Positions 1 to 13,028 of a stretch of DNA of 64,000 nucleotides are shown here, in pieces. The notes beneath the pieces were generated by a model. The model was not told the origin of the DNA, made no database searches, and saw only the letters and a list, made by a program, of their open reading frames with translations. The translations under genes were made by a program, and so were the position numbers. Source of the DNA: Dugong dugon (Eukaryota > Chordata > Mammalia > Sirenia > Dugongidae); contig CM057481.1 of NCBI GenBank assembly GCA_030035585.1, forward strand, positions 56,429,128 to 56,493,127, given 5' to 3'. The stretch's first letter is position 1; each line of letters opens with the position of its first letter.

Positions 1-119
1 CCTTTCAACTGATTGGCTGCTAGCATCAGATCACAAAATGGAGGATGATTACATAGTATCTGCCAGACTACTGAGAATCATGGCCTAGCCAAGTTAACAA
101 CATCACCTTAACCATCACA
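1..119 (-). repeat. LTR fragment, same family as the LTR at 26293-26801
   Basis: This closely matches 26684-26801, sharing for example CAACTGATTGGCTG, CACAAAATGGAGGATGAT and TCATGGCCTAGCCAAGTT, and ends in CCATCACA. On the minus strand this is the TG-starting 5' end of the LTR. It is cut by the window start. Confidence 0.85.
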
Positions 120-699
120 GACCTCATAATCATTAGAGCAGGGACCATGTCCTATTGGTCACTCTACCTCTGATGCTCAGCATTGAAGAGGATAAGTATG
201 TATTTGTCAAGTGAATGAATTTTCTGATTTGGGCACTTTCTTGGGCCATTTTATGTATCATTTTTTGTTTAGACAGGAGGTGGTATTAGATAGTTTTATC
301 TTGAATTTCTCAGAGCCTGCAAGAAGAAATCCTCAAAAATGACAGGGTTCAGACAAATGGTGTAACTCTCTGAAATATATACTAAAATTCTGTCCATCAG
401 TCAGCAGACTGTTGAGTCCATTTGTAGAAATTTCACATCTGGTTAATGGTTGATTATGTTGGTCATACGTATATACTGAATAATTCTACCTTTTGATTAA
501 AAGCTCCATGTTAATTTCATCCTGGTACCCGTTTTGTCCCCACCCAGGAACATCAGGGACAGTTGAGAACAGAACATGCTTCTGCTTGAGGTCTTCTATT
601 TTGGTTGCATCAAAATGGAAAAGAAAATTCTCAGCATATCAACCCAAGGAAAAGGGTAAGGAACGCAGGAAAAAACAAAAACAAAACAAACAAACAAAA
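120..699. other. unassigned intronic sequence
   Basis: I see no gene, RNA or clear repeat. The right edge is A-rich and belongs to the neighbouring SINE insertion. Confidence 0.5.
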
Positions 700-910
700 A
701 GTTGCTGTTGAGTCACTTCAGACTCATGGCAACTCCATATGTTTCAGAGTAGAACTGCTTCAGAGTAGAACTGCTTATAGGGTTTTCAATGACTGTCGAT
801 TTTAGAAGTAGATTGTCAGGTCTTTCTTCTGAGGTGCCTCTGGGTGGATTTAAACTACCAGCCTTACAGTCAGTAGCTGACTGCTTAACTATTTGTACCA
901 CCCAGCTCTT
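700..910 (-). repeat. AfroSINE, long type with GAGGTGCCTCTGGGTGG block
   Basis: The tail (GTTGCTGTTGAGTCACTTCA) follows an A-rich stretch, and the tRNA-like head ends near 910. At about 743-776 a 17-bp segment (CAGAGTAGAACTGCTT plus one base) is tandemly duplicated inside the element. Confidence 0.85.
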
Positions 911-1335
911 CAAAGTACATTAAAACAACCATTTTAAGTGCAGGATGTGATGAGATTCTGGGGTTGAACCTGTTTATATTCAGTTTCTTGTAAGTAGCAG
1001 CCAAGAGTATATTTACACTATCTTTTCTGATAGTATTGCTTGAAACAATCTTATAGCTGGATGAGGTTGTATTTAGATAGAAGTACAGAGGTAAAGGACA
1101 GACAAATCTTTTACATCATATTCCTTTAATTTTTGCAAAAACTAACTTAGTCTATCCTAGTCCCAAACTGCCACAGCATGTAACACTAGCAACTCGAAAG
1201 TAACATGACATAAAAACTTAAGTTTACTTATTACAGGTTATATTAAATGCTTAAAAATTGCCAGATTAATTTTTTTGATAGAGATTATTATACCCTTTAT
1301 GCAGTTAAAAACACCTGGCTTTTGACTGGCCCTAC

Positions 1336-1519
1336 CCATACACAAACTTCATCTTTCCTCTGCTTTCTCCATGGAGACCAATTAAAGGAGTGTACCGTTC
1401 GGTTGAGTTTGTAGAACACTCAGGACAAAAGAATGTCCCATTATGCCTAAACAACACATACTCAGGTACAAGACTACTTGAACTGGGATTAGAAAATAAA
1501 GACTTTAATATCTTCACTT
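1336..1519 (-). other. possible unrecognised exon (weak)
   Basis: On the minus strand a pyrimidine-rich run ending CATTCAG precedes a 184-nt open stretch that ends at GTAGGG. The frame reads ...VKILKSLFSN... to ...GKMKFVYG and contains a CPEC pair. I recognise no protein family. An open frame of this length with chance splice-like borders is not rare in intronic DNA, so this is only a candidate for an alternative or non-coding exon. Confidence 0.15.
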
Positions 1520-1909
1520 CTGAATGAAAAACAAGCACATCACATTCAGTTTGTCTTCACTCTTCATGCCTTACTGGAGACAGGCTTCTATATCACGGTC
1601 TGGCCTGATTTTGTTTCCCTGTACAAAGTTCTGGAAGCTTGAAAGCTTCATTTTATGTTTGATGGTAATCAAACGAGGAAGAGGTACCCAAATACAAGTA
1701 TTACAATCAAAACTGCAGTTCTGATTCATGGTTTCTTGTCTCAAAATTTGGAAATGCACTTATTAATGAAAATACAAATTTAATACTTTTTTCTTGAGAT
1801 AATCACAAGAGTTTATCATTGCTAATAAAATTCAACACTCACTACATGCCAGGAGATTGGAGTATACATTTAAGTACTTTTTATGGATTATCTCTCTCAG
1901 CTCTTTGGT

Positions 1910-2070
1910 GTTGTACTCTTTTCATTTGCTTTTCACAGACGAGGAAACTGCAGTTTCAAGAGAATAACATGCTGAAGGACATGTGACTAATCAGTGGCAC
2001 AGTTAGGGTTGAAATCCAGGCCTGTCTATGTCCCCAGATACAATGATTCTATACTGCCATATAAATTTTC
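1910..2070 (-). repeat. MIR-like fragment
   Basis: The reverse MIR core is visible as CAGACGAGGAAACTGCAGTT followed by a diverged GTGACTAATCAGTGGCACAG. Confidence 0.55.
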
Positions 2071-2094
2071 CATTTGTCTGTTTGGGAACCAATG

Positions 2095-2345
2095 TAACCT
2101 TAGTATCTTATCTGAATAAAAGCATGGGCGCTGCTATCAGACTGGTGAGGTTGAATCCTGGTTCTGCAACTGGGTAGCTGTGTAACCTTGGGCAAGCCTC
2201 TTCTTATTTTTGACACTCAGTTTCTCCATCAGTAAAATGGAGATAATAACAACAGTAACCTTCTCACGTATTGTTGTAAAGATGAGATGCGATGCTGGTA
2301 ACATGCGAGTGTCTGACAGTCAGCGAACAACAAAGTCTCAGTTCC
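2095..2345 (+). repeat. MIR
   Basis: The sense MIR core is clear: GTAACCTTGGGCAAGCCTCT, then CTCAGTTTCTCCATCAGTAA and AATGGAGATAATAACAAC. Confidence 0.85.
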
Positions 2346-2414
2346 TGTAGTTATTATAATTTTTTCATAAGGGCTATCAAGTACAGTAGAGAATTTCCAT
2401 AGTGTATATGGAGA

Positions 2415-2540
2415 ATTGACACAGTGGTCAAAACAATGGACTCGAACTTAGCAACAATCATGATGTTGGTACAGGACTGGGCAGTGTTTTGTCCTGTTAT
2501 ACATAAGATCAGAGCTGACTCAACAGCAACTAACAACAAC
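2415..2540 (+). repeat. RTE LINE 3'-tail fragment
   Basis: This corresponds to the 3' end of the RTE element at 45670-45810: CACAGTGGTCAAAACAATGG, then CAGGACTGGGCAGTGTTTTG, and CTCAACAGCAACTAACAACA at the end. It is a 5'-truncated copy. Confidence 0.8.
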
Positions 2541-3479
2541 TACATGCGGCTTCATTACATCCTTTCTCAAACCCATGAGCTTGAAGATTTTGAAGGGATC
2601 AGGACTTGGTAATGTAAGAAACAACCATTTCTCCATCACCTCCATCTCCACAAAATAGTCGTATAATGCCTTCTTACTCATTTGAATTTGAATCACCTCC
2701 CCAGATTTCAAGAATGAGTTCATCAGGTGTCCTTTGGTACAGGTGTTATGGAGGCCTTTTTGTATACTTTCTATAAATTTTTTTGTGCTACATCGAACAT
2801 GACATTTTCAATTCATAAAGGAATGAACTGGAGTCAATGTAAAAGATAAATACTAATCAGGAAGAAAATGAACTGACACCACTTTGTAATTCTCCACAAT
2901 GTTTAAATATACCCAAAGTTAGGATCCATTTACTCTGATGCCCCCCTATGTACAATGGACCCACTAGTCAAAATATTATCTCAAGCTAGAAAGTAGAATT
3001 GAAAAGAAGTGACTTAAAATTTCCATCACAAAGTTTTGTTTGATTGATTTTGGGGGTGTTTGTGAGGATTCTTCGCAGCAGGATGAGTGGTCGGAAGTAG
3101 AGAGAGAGTGAGATGTTCAAGTGACAGCAGCGTGTGGGTAACAGTGTGTGTGGAAGTCGGCGATATCAAAAAGGCAATTTGGCTTGCTTTGCTTTGACAT
3201 TGTCTGAAGTATTAGGATAGATGTTTTTAAGTCTGTTGTCAGACACTACACAGGGAGATTTGTCTCAGTAGAGGACTCTCATGCTGTCTCCTCACCACAC
3301 TTTATGCAAATTTTAAGCTGACTTCCTACCCAGTTTCCCACAGCAGATCCCTCCATTGCTACCATCTCTATATTCGATTAGCACGTCTCAGTTTAAGAAC
3401 TATATTAGGAACTGGAAATACACAGCTCAATTAAAGCACTCTGTTGTTTGCCGCTCCCCCTGCCCCGCATCTATCTTTT
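2541..3479. other. unassigned intronic sequence
   Basis: No coding or recognisable repeat signal. Short open frames here have no family resemblance. Confidence 0.5.
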
Positions 3480-3905
3480 CAGCCTCCTCTCCTGTATGAT
3501 CTCATTGTTCCTTGAGTTTCAGCTTTCCCTCAAGGTCTTAATCAAAACCTAGGGCTTTTTCCATGCTGTTCTCTCTGTCTGCAAGCCTCTTCACCCAGCC
3601 AGCTTGAGTCGTACCTCACATCTCACATCTCTCACTTCTTCACAGAAGCCTTCTCAGCCTCCTTCAGATTCTTTGTTATTACCTCCTCTCATAGGATTGA
3701 ATTCTTATCTTTCTGAACATGCAAGTTCCAATTTATAGATTTATAGGTATGGTTAGGTTATGATCTGTCTCCCCTGCTGGACTGAAGCCTTCATGGGAGC
3801 AAAGGGATATCTTTATTCTTCATTATAATCCCAAGTATTTGACATAATGCGTGGCACACGGTCAGTGATCAAAAACTAATTTTGATGCATGCATGAATGA
3901 GTGAG
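3480..3905 (+). repeat. L2 LINE 3' end
   Basis: This has the L2 3' layout: CTTCACAGAAGCCTTCTCAG, then GTCTCCCCTGCTGGACTGAA, then GGCACACGGTCAGTGATCAA and an ATGAATGAGTGAG end. Confidence 0.75.
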
Positions 3906-4431
3906 TCTCCCTATTACAGGAGATGACACATGAACAAAAGATTATAGTACATTATGATAAGTTATGACAGATGTTATTCAGGATGCTCCAGGGATACAGA
4001 GGAGTGCATCCATTAGCTGTGGGCATGGTGGTTTGTGGAAGGACCTCTGGAAGAGGTGATACAAGTTGGGTAATGAAGTAAGAGTCAGATGGGTTGGGGG
4101 AGGGGTGCTGAGGCACATTTAATCAGAGAGACTGTTTAGTGTCAAGTAAGATGTCTAAATTATGGCAATCTTAAATTAGGGAATGGAGAGAAATTGATGA
4201 ATCTGAGATACACAGAATGTGAATGATAACAGGGTATATGTGTGTTGGAGAGGATACTTAAGTGAAGTCTAGTATGACTCAATGCTGTTTTCATTCTCCA
4301 GGGAGGTACAGGGAGAGAAGGCACTCCAAACTTTCCTATCCATGCTTTTAATGACATGTTTTGCCCATATTTCCAGAGGTTACTCCATTTGGGGGCCCAG
4401 ATATACCTCTACTATGTCCTGGAACAAATGA

Positions 4432-4580
4432 TTTAGTTTCTATAAGGCATCCTCCTTTGTAAATGAGAATAAGAATAGTACTCATAAGACTGTCATGAAA
4501 ATCACATAAAATAACACATACTATACACAGGATCTGATGCACAGTAATGGCTCAATAATCATAAACCAGTACTATTAGTA
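4432..4580 (+). repeat. MIR-like fragment
   Basis: A diverged MIR 3' half: TTTGTAAATGAGAATAAGAA, ACTGTCATGAAAATCACATA and AGTAATGGCTCAATAA. Confidence 0.5.
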
Positions 4581-7230
4581 GTTTTAAACTAGTACTATAC
4601 CTAGTGTTCCATGTAGTTTAGAAGACCGTTGCCAGCTGAAATGGAAGACTCAATTTCTGTGGTTTACAGATAAAAGAGAATGAGGCAGATACCAGAGAGA
4701 GATCAAGATAAAAGGCAACATCATCCTTGAGACCAAGCTATGGTGAGTACAGATGTCCTGGCTCCTGATTTTGTTTCAGATTTAGCTGCTGTGAGGCCAG
4801 CTGTACAGCAATCTCTGCTCTTGTATTCTGTGATTCCATATATCCTCAGAATAGCTTCTCTTTTCACTTGATCTACTGTTGAGAGGGTTTAGGTTTCTTG
4901 TACCCCAAAGAGCTATGATGAGAACAGCTATCCAGCATAAAACAAAATCAGTGGGTAGACACCAAAGGAGATCATGAATGACAGCTTCTAAGCTGGCACA
5001 TGAAGGTCACTCTAAATTTGAAGAAAAATCACTTTTCCTTGAATAAGTGGTTGGTTAAACCACCCAATCATTTTACTAGCCTAAGCAGTATCAGTTGACA
5101 GTCCATGCGATTTTATTCTTAATTTTTTAAATGATGCAATAATGAAAATAATGAACATAATGAGAAATAAAATAATGAAAATCAGGGACTTTTGAAATTA
5201 CTCTCCATTTCATAAGTGAAATAGGTGCGTTGGGTAAGTGAGAGTGTTCTACCAATGTTCTAGCTCAGCTGGAGATCTCGAGGTACATGAGATTTCCTTT
5301 CTATAATCACTTCATCCATTTAGGAGCCCAGGGCCCTTCTCTAGCTTGCTGGAGTTTATAAGTATCATGCGGGTCATCTTCGCAGGGTGGAAGGCTAAAG
5401 AGACCTTAGGAAGTTAGTGCTTATGACTCCTGATGAACAATCAATGTGCAGTACACTAGCTCTTGTTAATGGATGGTTTTCATTGGAAGACAGATAAAAG
5501 GACACAGACAGAGTGTGTTGCACGATGATGTATATACAGTGCTCTCTTGAATGGAGACTGGAAAGATGGGTGAGCAGGTGGTGACAAATCTCTCTGGTAC
5601 TAGTGGCAGATAGATAGTTTCTTGCTCCAATGGACAACATTCCTCCTACCCATATGGTCCTTCCTTTCTCCCTTTCCCTCACAGCCCTCAGCTCACAGCA
5701 TCTCTATATCTGGGGGCAGGAAAACCTCTTTAATTTTGCATCTGAGTCTCTGAATGACTTTGGAACTTAATAAGAATTTGGATCTCTGTTTTCTGGTTAT
5801 TAATGGATGTCTTGATGCTCAGACTGTGGATAGGCTCTCAGAAATTTAAAAAGAAAGCTTGAGAAGATGGAGGAACATATAATTTTTTTAAATAGTCTTT
5901 ATCTGCATTAATTTCTACACAGGCCCCAGAAGGGGATGGACACAGGTTTTACAACTTCCTTAGATGGAAGTTATCAGAATCTCCCACATGAAAATCTACC
6001 AGTATCTTCAGCAGCATCAAATACTGTTGCGGAAAGACAAGGCTACAGATTTTCCTAGAAGTGTGAAATAATTCTGAAGACTTGCTCGTTATTCATATGG
6101 ACAGCACATTAACAACACAGGACCCTAAAATCTTGTTTTATCTAGGCTGGAGTCCAGCTAGGGGGATGAGAAACTAACTCTTTAGATTTAGAACATTTTC
6201 CCCCTTTTCTGAAAAAAAATAAGAGTTGATTAAAAGTGCTCTCATATCAGATGACAAAAGATCTTTGAAGACATACGAGCTTTCAGAGATAAATGGAAAA
6301 CGACTTTGGGGCTATTTTAGAGAAGTTTCCTTCTCGAAGAATTTGGGATTATGTGTGATTAAGTTCATTCCAGCTAGATAACTGACAAGGATTTGTGGTG
6401 TGCCACACCATGATGAAACACACACACACAAAATACACACAATGACAGACGTTACAATGCGATGTACTTTATTTAGATCCAAGTATATGAACTAAATAGA
6501 CTTTAATATGTAGTTTTCCCACTGACCCGACTTAGAAATTCTTGGAATATTTCTTAGATGATATCCAGATTCATGAACCTCAAACTCTTTGGGAAATACA
6601 TGTCCAAGAAGAGTAGCTAAATAAATTCATGACGTGCAGTTAAAATGCATATAATTTGTATTAATCCCCAAACATCCGGTATCGTTACAAAATTTACTAT
6701 TTATCTTCTGTCCTTTTGGTGAACTAAATTGAGAAAAGTGGCTAACCAATTAAGTCTGTAAGCTGTTTATCACTGAGTTTGATTTAAGGGTAATTTTTCA
6801 TCCCTCCTTCCTTAACACTGGGAACTACCAAACTTTTCATCTCTGCCTGTTTGATTGATGAAGCATTGCACTTTGGTGTTTAATTGTCATTTCTTCAGTT
6901 GAGTCATGTTGAGCATTTTTTTGTCCATAGTTGACGGTCATTTTTATTTCTCTTTCAGTGAAATATTTATTTCCTTATATTAAAAAACATATAGGTTCAG
7001 TCCATTCTATGTAATATGATACTATTTCAATGTGTAATGCTTTATGTGTGTGTATCTATAGGCCTGTGCATGCACAGATACTTTCTGTAAGGATGTAAGG
7101 AATCTGATAACAGGGTTCCTTCTAGAAATTAGGATGTAGAGAAGACCGAAGGAAAGGGGAGGGGAGGGAAAATTACTTTATTTTTATCTTTTCAAGGCTG
7201 TTTGAGTGTACATACATTTCTATTTTTCAC
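4581..7230. other. unassigned intronic sequence
   Basis: No gene or clearly assignable element. A short CA-rich run is at 6418-6440 and a G/A-rich run near 7148-7170. Open frames here are short and show no family motifs. Confidence 0.5.
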
Positions 7231-7418
7231 CAAAACCAAACCAAACCCACTGCCATTGAGTCAATTCTGACTCATAGTGACCCCATAGGGTTTCCAAGGC
7301 TATAAATCTCTACAGAAGCAGACTGCCACATCTTTCTCCTGTGGAGCCACTGGTGGTTTTGAACTGCCGACCTTTTGGTTAGCAGCCGATCGTTTCAGCC
7401 ACTGTACCACTAGTGCTC
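7231..7418 (-). repeat. AfroSINE, type with CTTTCTCCTGTGGAGC block
   Basis: An A-rich tail (CAAAACCAAACCAAACCC) is followed by the diagnostic GAGTCAATTCTGACTCATAG and GGGTTTCCAAGGCTATAAAT. It ends with the tRNA-like head ACTGCCGACCTTTTGGTTAG. Confidence 0.92.
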
Positions 7419-7599
7419 ATCAGGTTGTGTATATTCATTTTATAACAAAAGTAAGTTTTCAAAAAAAATTAATTTGCTTACTAACTTCAGAGTGTAAGGA
7501 GACAACTATGTAAGCCAGGCGTTACACATTCGCCTGTCTTAGGGATCAGGCGGGTAACAGCAACGGGCCACACCCAGGTGTGATTAATAGGAAATATTG

Positions 7600-7806
7600 A
7601 GGAGTCCCTGGTTGCCAATGGCTAACATGCTCAGCTGCTAACCAAAAGGTTGGAGGTTCAAGTCTGATGGAGGGACATCAGAAGAAAAGCCTGGTGATAA
7701 AATTTCCAAAAAATCAGCCACTGTATACCCTATGGAGCACAAGTCTACTCTGACGCACATGCGGTCACCACCATGAGCCAGAACTGACTTGATGGCAACT
7801 GGTTTA
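7600..7806 (+). repeat. AfroSINE, type with ACATCAGAAGAAAAGCC block
   Basis: The head is GGAGTCCCTGGTTGCCAATG with GCTAACCAAAAGGTTGGAGG. The tail is CATGAGCCAGAACTGACTTG then ATGGCAACTGGTTT. Confidence 0.9.
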
Positions 7807-9695
7807 GTGAGGCCTGTGGGAACTGGAGAGTAGCTGACCCACTTAAAAGCATGCAGAGTTAATTTGCCCAACACTGCCAACCTGCAGAACAGGTCTAAGG
7901 GTGGTTTCTGCTAGTGGGCTATCCTCTCGATTGGCAACTGCTGCTCTAAACTTAAAAAAAAAAAAAAATTAATATCCACTTTTAAAGACACAAGAATACC
8001 TGAAAACTGAATCCTATTCTCTTTATTAAGAGAAGAAAAAAAAAAAAATACAGGGACAGACGTTCTATGAGAAAGAATAAAAAGTTTGCTCATGGAGCCT
8101 CAAGTCAGTTCTTGTGCCTCTTTCCTCTCGTTCCTTTTACAAATGCAAGTCTTGGATCTCTCACCTATCTGGGTGGGTTTAGGTGCCAAGTAGGGGAACA
8201 TATACTTTCTCAAAAGAAAATTTACATACAATTTAGAAATGATGCCTGAAAATGCCACACTTTTACAATGATTCTACAGAAGACCCTCCCTTTTCTAATT
8301 AGAACATTGGAATCTTCTTTCAGAAATACTCCCAATGAAACCAACTGAGATCAGCATTCTGTCTATTAAACAAGCTGAAGTCCCCCTGGAAGGAATAGGG
8401 CATGTTTCAAACAGGGCTGCTAATGAAGGGACCAGAGACCACCGCTTCGTGTTCATCCCCGATCCACCACAACAATTCATTATCTTGCTATTTCATTGTG
8501 TGCGGACGACAAATAACAAATGTTGGGACTAAAATAGGTCATCTTCTCTGTCTTCTAAAACATTTAATGTTTGTTAATAAAAATAAGGGCTTTAACTTTC
8601 TCATACTGTGTTTGCTCCGGAAGGCCTCTAGATGATTCCCACACTACAGTTGAGCCTGACCTGTCACTGAGATATTATAAATCACATTATTACCAGGACC
8701 AGTTATGTAGTGTTTGGTAAGCTATTGGCATAGGAATCGTCAGCTGGACTCAGAAGAACTAAAAGCCATTCCTGGGGAGAAAAAATCCATATAGTCTACA
8801 GCAGCCTGACTCAAAGTCTATTTCATGGAACACTGGGTCTGCCAGATGTGAATACATGGAAAAAGACTCTATGGTCAAAAAAGTTGTAGGAAAACCGGGT
8901 TAAAGTTCAAGTGTTTGTGCGCAAGACTTCTCAGAGACTTTATTATGTTATGTTTTAGAAGACTAAGAAGGGTCAATTTATGCGATATTCTCACATTTAT
9001 ATCACTTTTGTTCTATGGGAAACTGTTGGAGATTTCAAATTTCCTTCAATTTTCAGACCTTTTCAATACTCATGGCTTTCTCTAGAGAATATGATGGTAT
9101 GTGGTCAAAATTTTTTTTTATTATGTGTTTTCCAATGGAGCAATCTCCAGAAGCAATTTTTGCAGAGATTCTGGTTCTGGAATGTCATATAACGCATTGG
9201 AAAATAATTTTTTAGAGTCTAATTCTATCAAGTAAATTTTATTTTGTAAAAAATGAATTATAAACTGCAAGTCTGAATACAAGCAGTTGCTTGGAAGAGT
9301 GTGTCAAACCATTTCATGTGTTCATGTCTTATGCTTCCTGTGGGTGTCTGTTGACGTATCCCCCTCTATGTCTCACTACCCCTTCTCTCTGATTCTCTCC
9401 TTCCCATGTCCCTCCTTGTGTCGCTTTCTCTGTCTGCCTGTCATTTCCCTGTCACTATCACCCTGTGTCTAAGTCTTGGTGTATTTCTCAGTATCTGTTT
9501 CTTTTACTCTCATCTTGGAGGCTAGGTATGATGTGCCAGGAGCAAAGTGTCCTGATATATTGTGATTTTTTTTTCCTTCACAGAAATAGCCAGGAGCGTG
9601 ATGACTTTTTCATTATATCAACTGTATACTAACAGTTTAAAAATAATGGGGTTTTCATAGCCATGAAAGTTAGACATGTCTATGATGTAATCTAA
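7807..9695. other. unassigned intronic sequence
   Basis: A-runs lie at 7953-7968 and 8035-8048. A CT-rich tract lies at about 9360-9480. I see no gene or element that I can name. Confidence 0.5.
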
Positions 9696-9880
9696 GGAGG
9701 CTTGGTGGCTCAGTGGTTAAAGCACTCAGCTGCTCACCGAAAGGTCGGTGGTTTAAACTTACCAGTCACTCCATGGGAGAAAGATGTGGCAGTCCACTTC
9801 TGTAAAGATTTGCAGCCTTGGAAACCCTATGGGGCAGTTCTACTCTGTCCTATAAGGTCGCTATGAGTCAGAATCGACTC
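9696..9880 (+). repeat. AfroSINE
   Basis: Head GGAGGCTTGGTGGCTCAGTG, middle GGGAGAAAGATGTGGCAGTC, tail GTCGCTATGAGTCAGAATCG. Confidence 0.93.
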
Positions 9881-10489
9881 CTTGTTCCCTGTGGCTGGTG
9901 ATCCAGTACAAGAAGATGAGAGTCCTGAGTAAAAGTTGCTAGTAATCAGAGTCATTAGAATGGCCATAATTTATACTGAGTAAGAAGTAAAGGCCTATGA
10001 AGTTTTATGGATATTTTTCTTAGTAAGAGTAATTCTAAAATTCCCAGTGCATTTAAGGACCTTCCCTGCTAACCAGTAGTTTAAATTATTTGCTTCCCCC
10101 ACATACTTGTCCAAGTTAGGAACAGATATAAATGACATGAGAATAAAAATACAAATAGAGCAAGCTGCACGAAAATTTCCTGGGGAGATAGACGTTTCAT
10201 CCCCCCTTGCCTTAAATCATGATGCGTCAATCATTCTAGAAAACTAAAAGCGTTATTTGCACGAATCCTTCTAACTATTCTCTGACAATGACCTTAGAAA
10301 CGGCAATCAATGATCTGCATTACTTAGAAGTCACTGGAGGAAAGGGAGGGGCAAGTATTGGCAGAAGTACTGGATGAACCACACAGTATCCACATAGTTG
10401 GGCTTTCTTCCCCTTTCTCACCCAGATGTCTGGGCATCTTGCAGAAAACCTTTTGGAATATGATGTGCGTCTGTGTCAGGTACTGGTTT

Positions 10490-10740
10490 GCAGATGCTTG
10501 CTGAATGGGGAGCCGGCTAGCCTAAGCTGGTTTTCTGGCCTGACACTTATTGGCTGTATGATTTTGAACATGTCACTGAATTTCTCTGTGCCTCAGTTTC
10601 CTGATCAGTAAAATGGAAATAATAGGAGGACACACTTAATAGGGTTGGGGTAAGGATTAAACGAATGCATAGACATAAAATACTCAGAACAGTGTCTGGC
10701 ATATGGTAAACTTACAAAAAATGTTAGCCATTATATTTGT
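10490..10740 (+). repeat. MIR
   Basis: TCTGTGCCTCAGTTTCCTGA followed by TCAGTAAAATGGAAATAATA and GTGTCTGGCATATGGTAAAC are the sense MIR core and 3' part. Confidence 0.85.
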
Positions 10741-12214
10741 TATTACTTTTGTTATTAATTATATTCCATTATTTTTAAACCATTGAGATTGACACAATTT
10801 TTCAGTGCCGTTACAGATCAATGAGAATCATGGGCCATAACTTCACAAACCACCTAGAAATTTAATTTTGTTTGTTTTATTCCACTGCTTGGAACAACTC
10901 TTCCCCCAACTAAATAATTACGTTTTGCGTCACCATCCTCTTGTTTATGAATCTTTATTTGATTTTAACCTCTAGTCCCTGAGAAGTAATTTAAAATTAC
11001 TGAAAGTCTGCACATCATAGTTTTAGTTAGCCTCAACCAAAGATATTAAGTAGGATACCCTCCCATTTCCGGTAATAGAACAATTAAGCAGTAAAACACA
11101 ACAGGGTGTGAACTGAACAACTTACATTCACTAAAGGATATTTCCAGGCACAGGTCCAAAGGAGTAACGCTTTCACAAATACTTATAAATGATTATCCCG
11201 TAGTTCAAGTTGTTCAGTGTCTATTTTGGTGTTTTTAGTTATCATGCAGTATAATATCATTTGCTAAAATAAAATCCTACCACTTGAAAATTTCACCAAA
11301 TATTATATACTATACTTCTGAAGAAGTTGCTAAGATTTCTGTCCCATTTAAAATGATTTGGTTTCCGATTTTGAACCGTAAAATAGTTCAATACATGCTT
11401 CTTTTAAAATCATAGCAGTTCCTCTGTTTTTGAAACCACTGGAGAAGGCAGGTGACCTGCAATTTCAGAGGAGAGCAAACGACAGCAATGTGAACATTTG
11501 CCATGGGAAATGCATTATACAAGGCAGCATTTATTTAGGACAAATGTGGTGTATGGATTGTCAACTGCTCTCATGAAGAAAAGCTGGCTTCTATCCACTC
11601 TTGGGGAACTAAGAAAGCGGAAATGCAGGAGACATTGTAAATGTCCCAAAGTGGAAAAATTAGTTAAATAAATGGAGGTACATGTACCCCTAAAATCATA
11701 TGTAACCATCAACCATAATGTGTTTGAAGAATATATATTAACTTGGGAAATGTTCATTATTTATTAGGTGAAACAGGCCACAAATAAGACAGTATTACAG
11801 CATTTACCTTCAAGAAAATACCTTTGTTGTGTGTTTTCTCATTAACTATGGAGTAAGACTAAAGGGTATATACTAAGGTGATACTTTACAAAGGCGTGAT
11901 AATCTTTGGGTGATGATATCATGGATCAGTTTAATGTACGGATGTATTTCTGTAGTTTTCAAAATTCCCATATTGAACATGCATCACTGAAGATGACTTA
12001 CCAGCATTAGTAATATCCAGGATCATTAGCTGGAAGCAGTTTCAAGAAAACATGGTGACTAAGATACCACTGCATTGAATCAATATGAAACAAAGCTTTG
12101 TAAAATAATGTCTGTCTCTAAACATTATCCATACTTTTTAGGAAGATAGGAGACAGACAGCATCATTTAGTCATCACTTGATGGGAACCAGCTATGGTGC
12201 AAAACACATTATAC
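10741..12214. other. unassigned intronic sequence
   Basis: AT-rich DNA without a recognisable gene or element. Part may be very old repeat that I cannot place. Confidence 0.5.
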
Positions 12215-12360
12215 ACATGAGTTCCTTAATTCTCACCACAATTTTAAGAAGTAGAAACAATGATTGCTCCCATTTTACAGATGAGGATATAGGTTCAGAA
12301 AGCAAATGTGCCCAAGATCATGCTGTTGGTAACTGGTACAGCTCAAATTAGACTCATGTC
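12215..12360 (-). repeat. MIR
   Basis: Reverse MIR core: CCATTTTACAGATGAGGATA, then CCCAAGATCATGCTGTTGGT. Confidence 0.8.
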
Positions 12361-13028
12361 TGTCTGAACACAACCTTAATAACTACATTAAAATTACTCA
12401 TTTACATCTACACTCCATATTTAATTTGTATATAGAGATCTAGGCCACAAAAACAGTTTTGATCATAGCAACGCATAGAATTACACATACATGCCAATGA
12501 ATTCAGGATTCTGGAAGAGTGAAATGCTATGAAAAATATAAACTATCAGCTTGAGACTAAAAAATACTCTGGACTTTGTTGACTTTTGCATGGAAGATTT
12601 GTAGCCGTCTTGTCGGAACACCCTAAAGTGTTCAGATTTCCCAAAGTCAAACAAGTTTCTTCTGAGTAACAAAATACTATCATTATGTAGTTTAACTTCT
12701 CAGAAACACTTGGGGCCAGAAGCCATTTCCCCCTCTACCAGCAGAGACAAGGCATTGCCCTTTATGTCATGCATCCAAATCCTGAAGGCAATTCTACTTC
12801 TAGATCATTAGAGATAAAAATGAACTGGAAACAAAGTGGAGATTTATAGATAATAACCTCAGTGCTTTGTTTGGCAAAGAATGTGAGAAACCATCATGGT
12901 TTTACAACGCTTATTAGCTTCTAAGGCCAAGAGTTTCCTCCTGTAAGGAGGGCAGAATGGCTTTACACTGTCTGCCTTTCCTGCACTGAGGGTGTAGACT
13001 GTGATGTAGAACAAGCAAATAATCATAC
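12361..13028. other. unassigned intronic sequence
   Basis: No gene or repeat that I can support. Confidence 0.5.
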
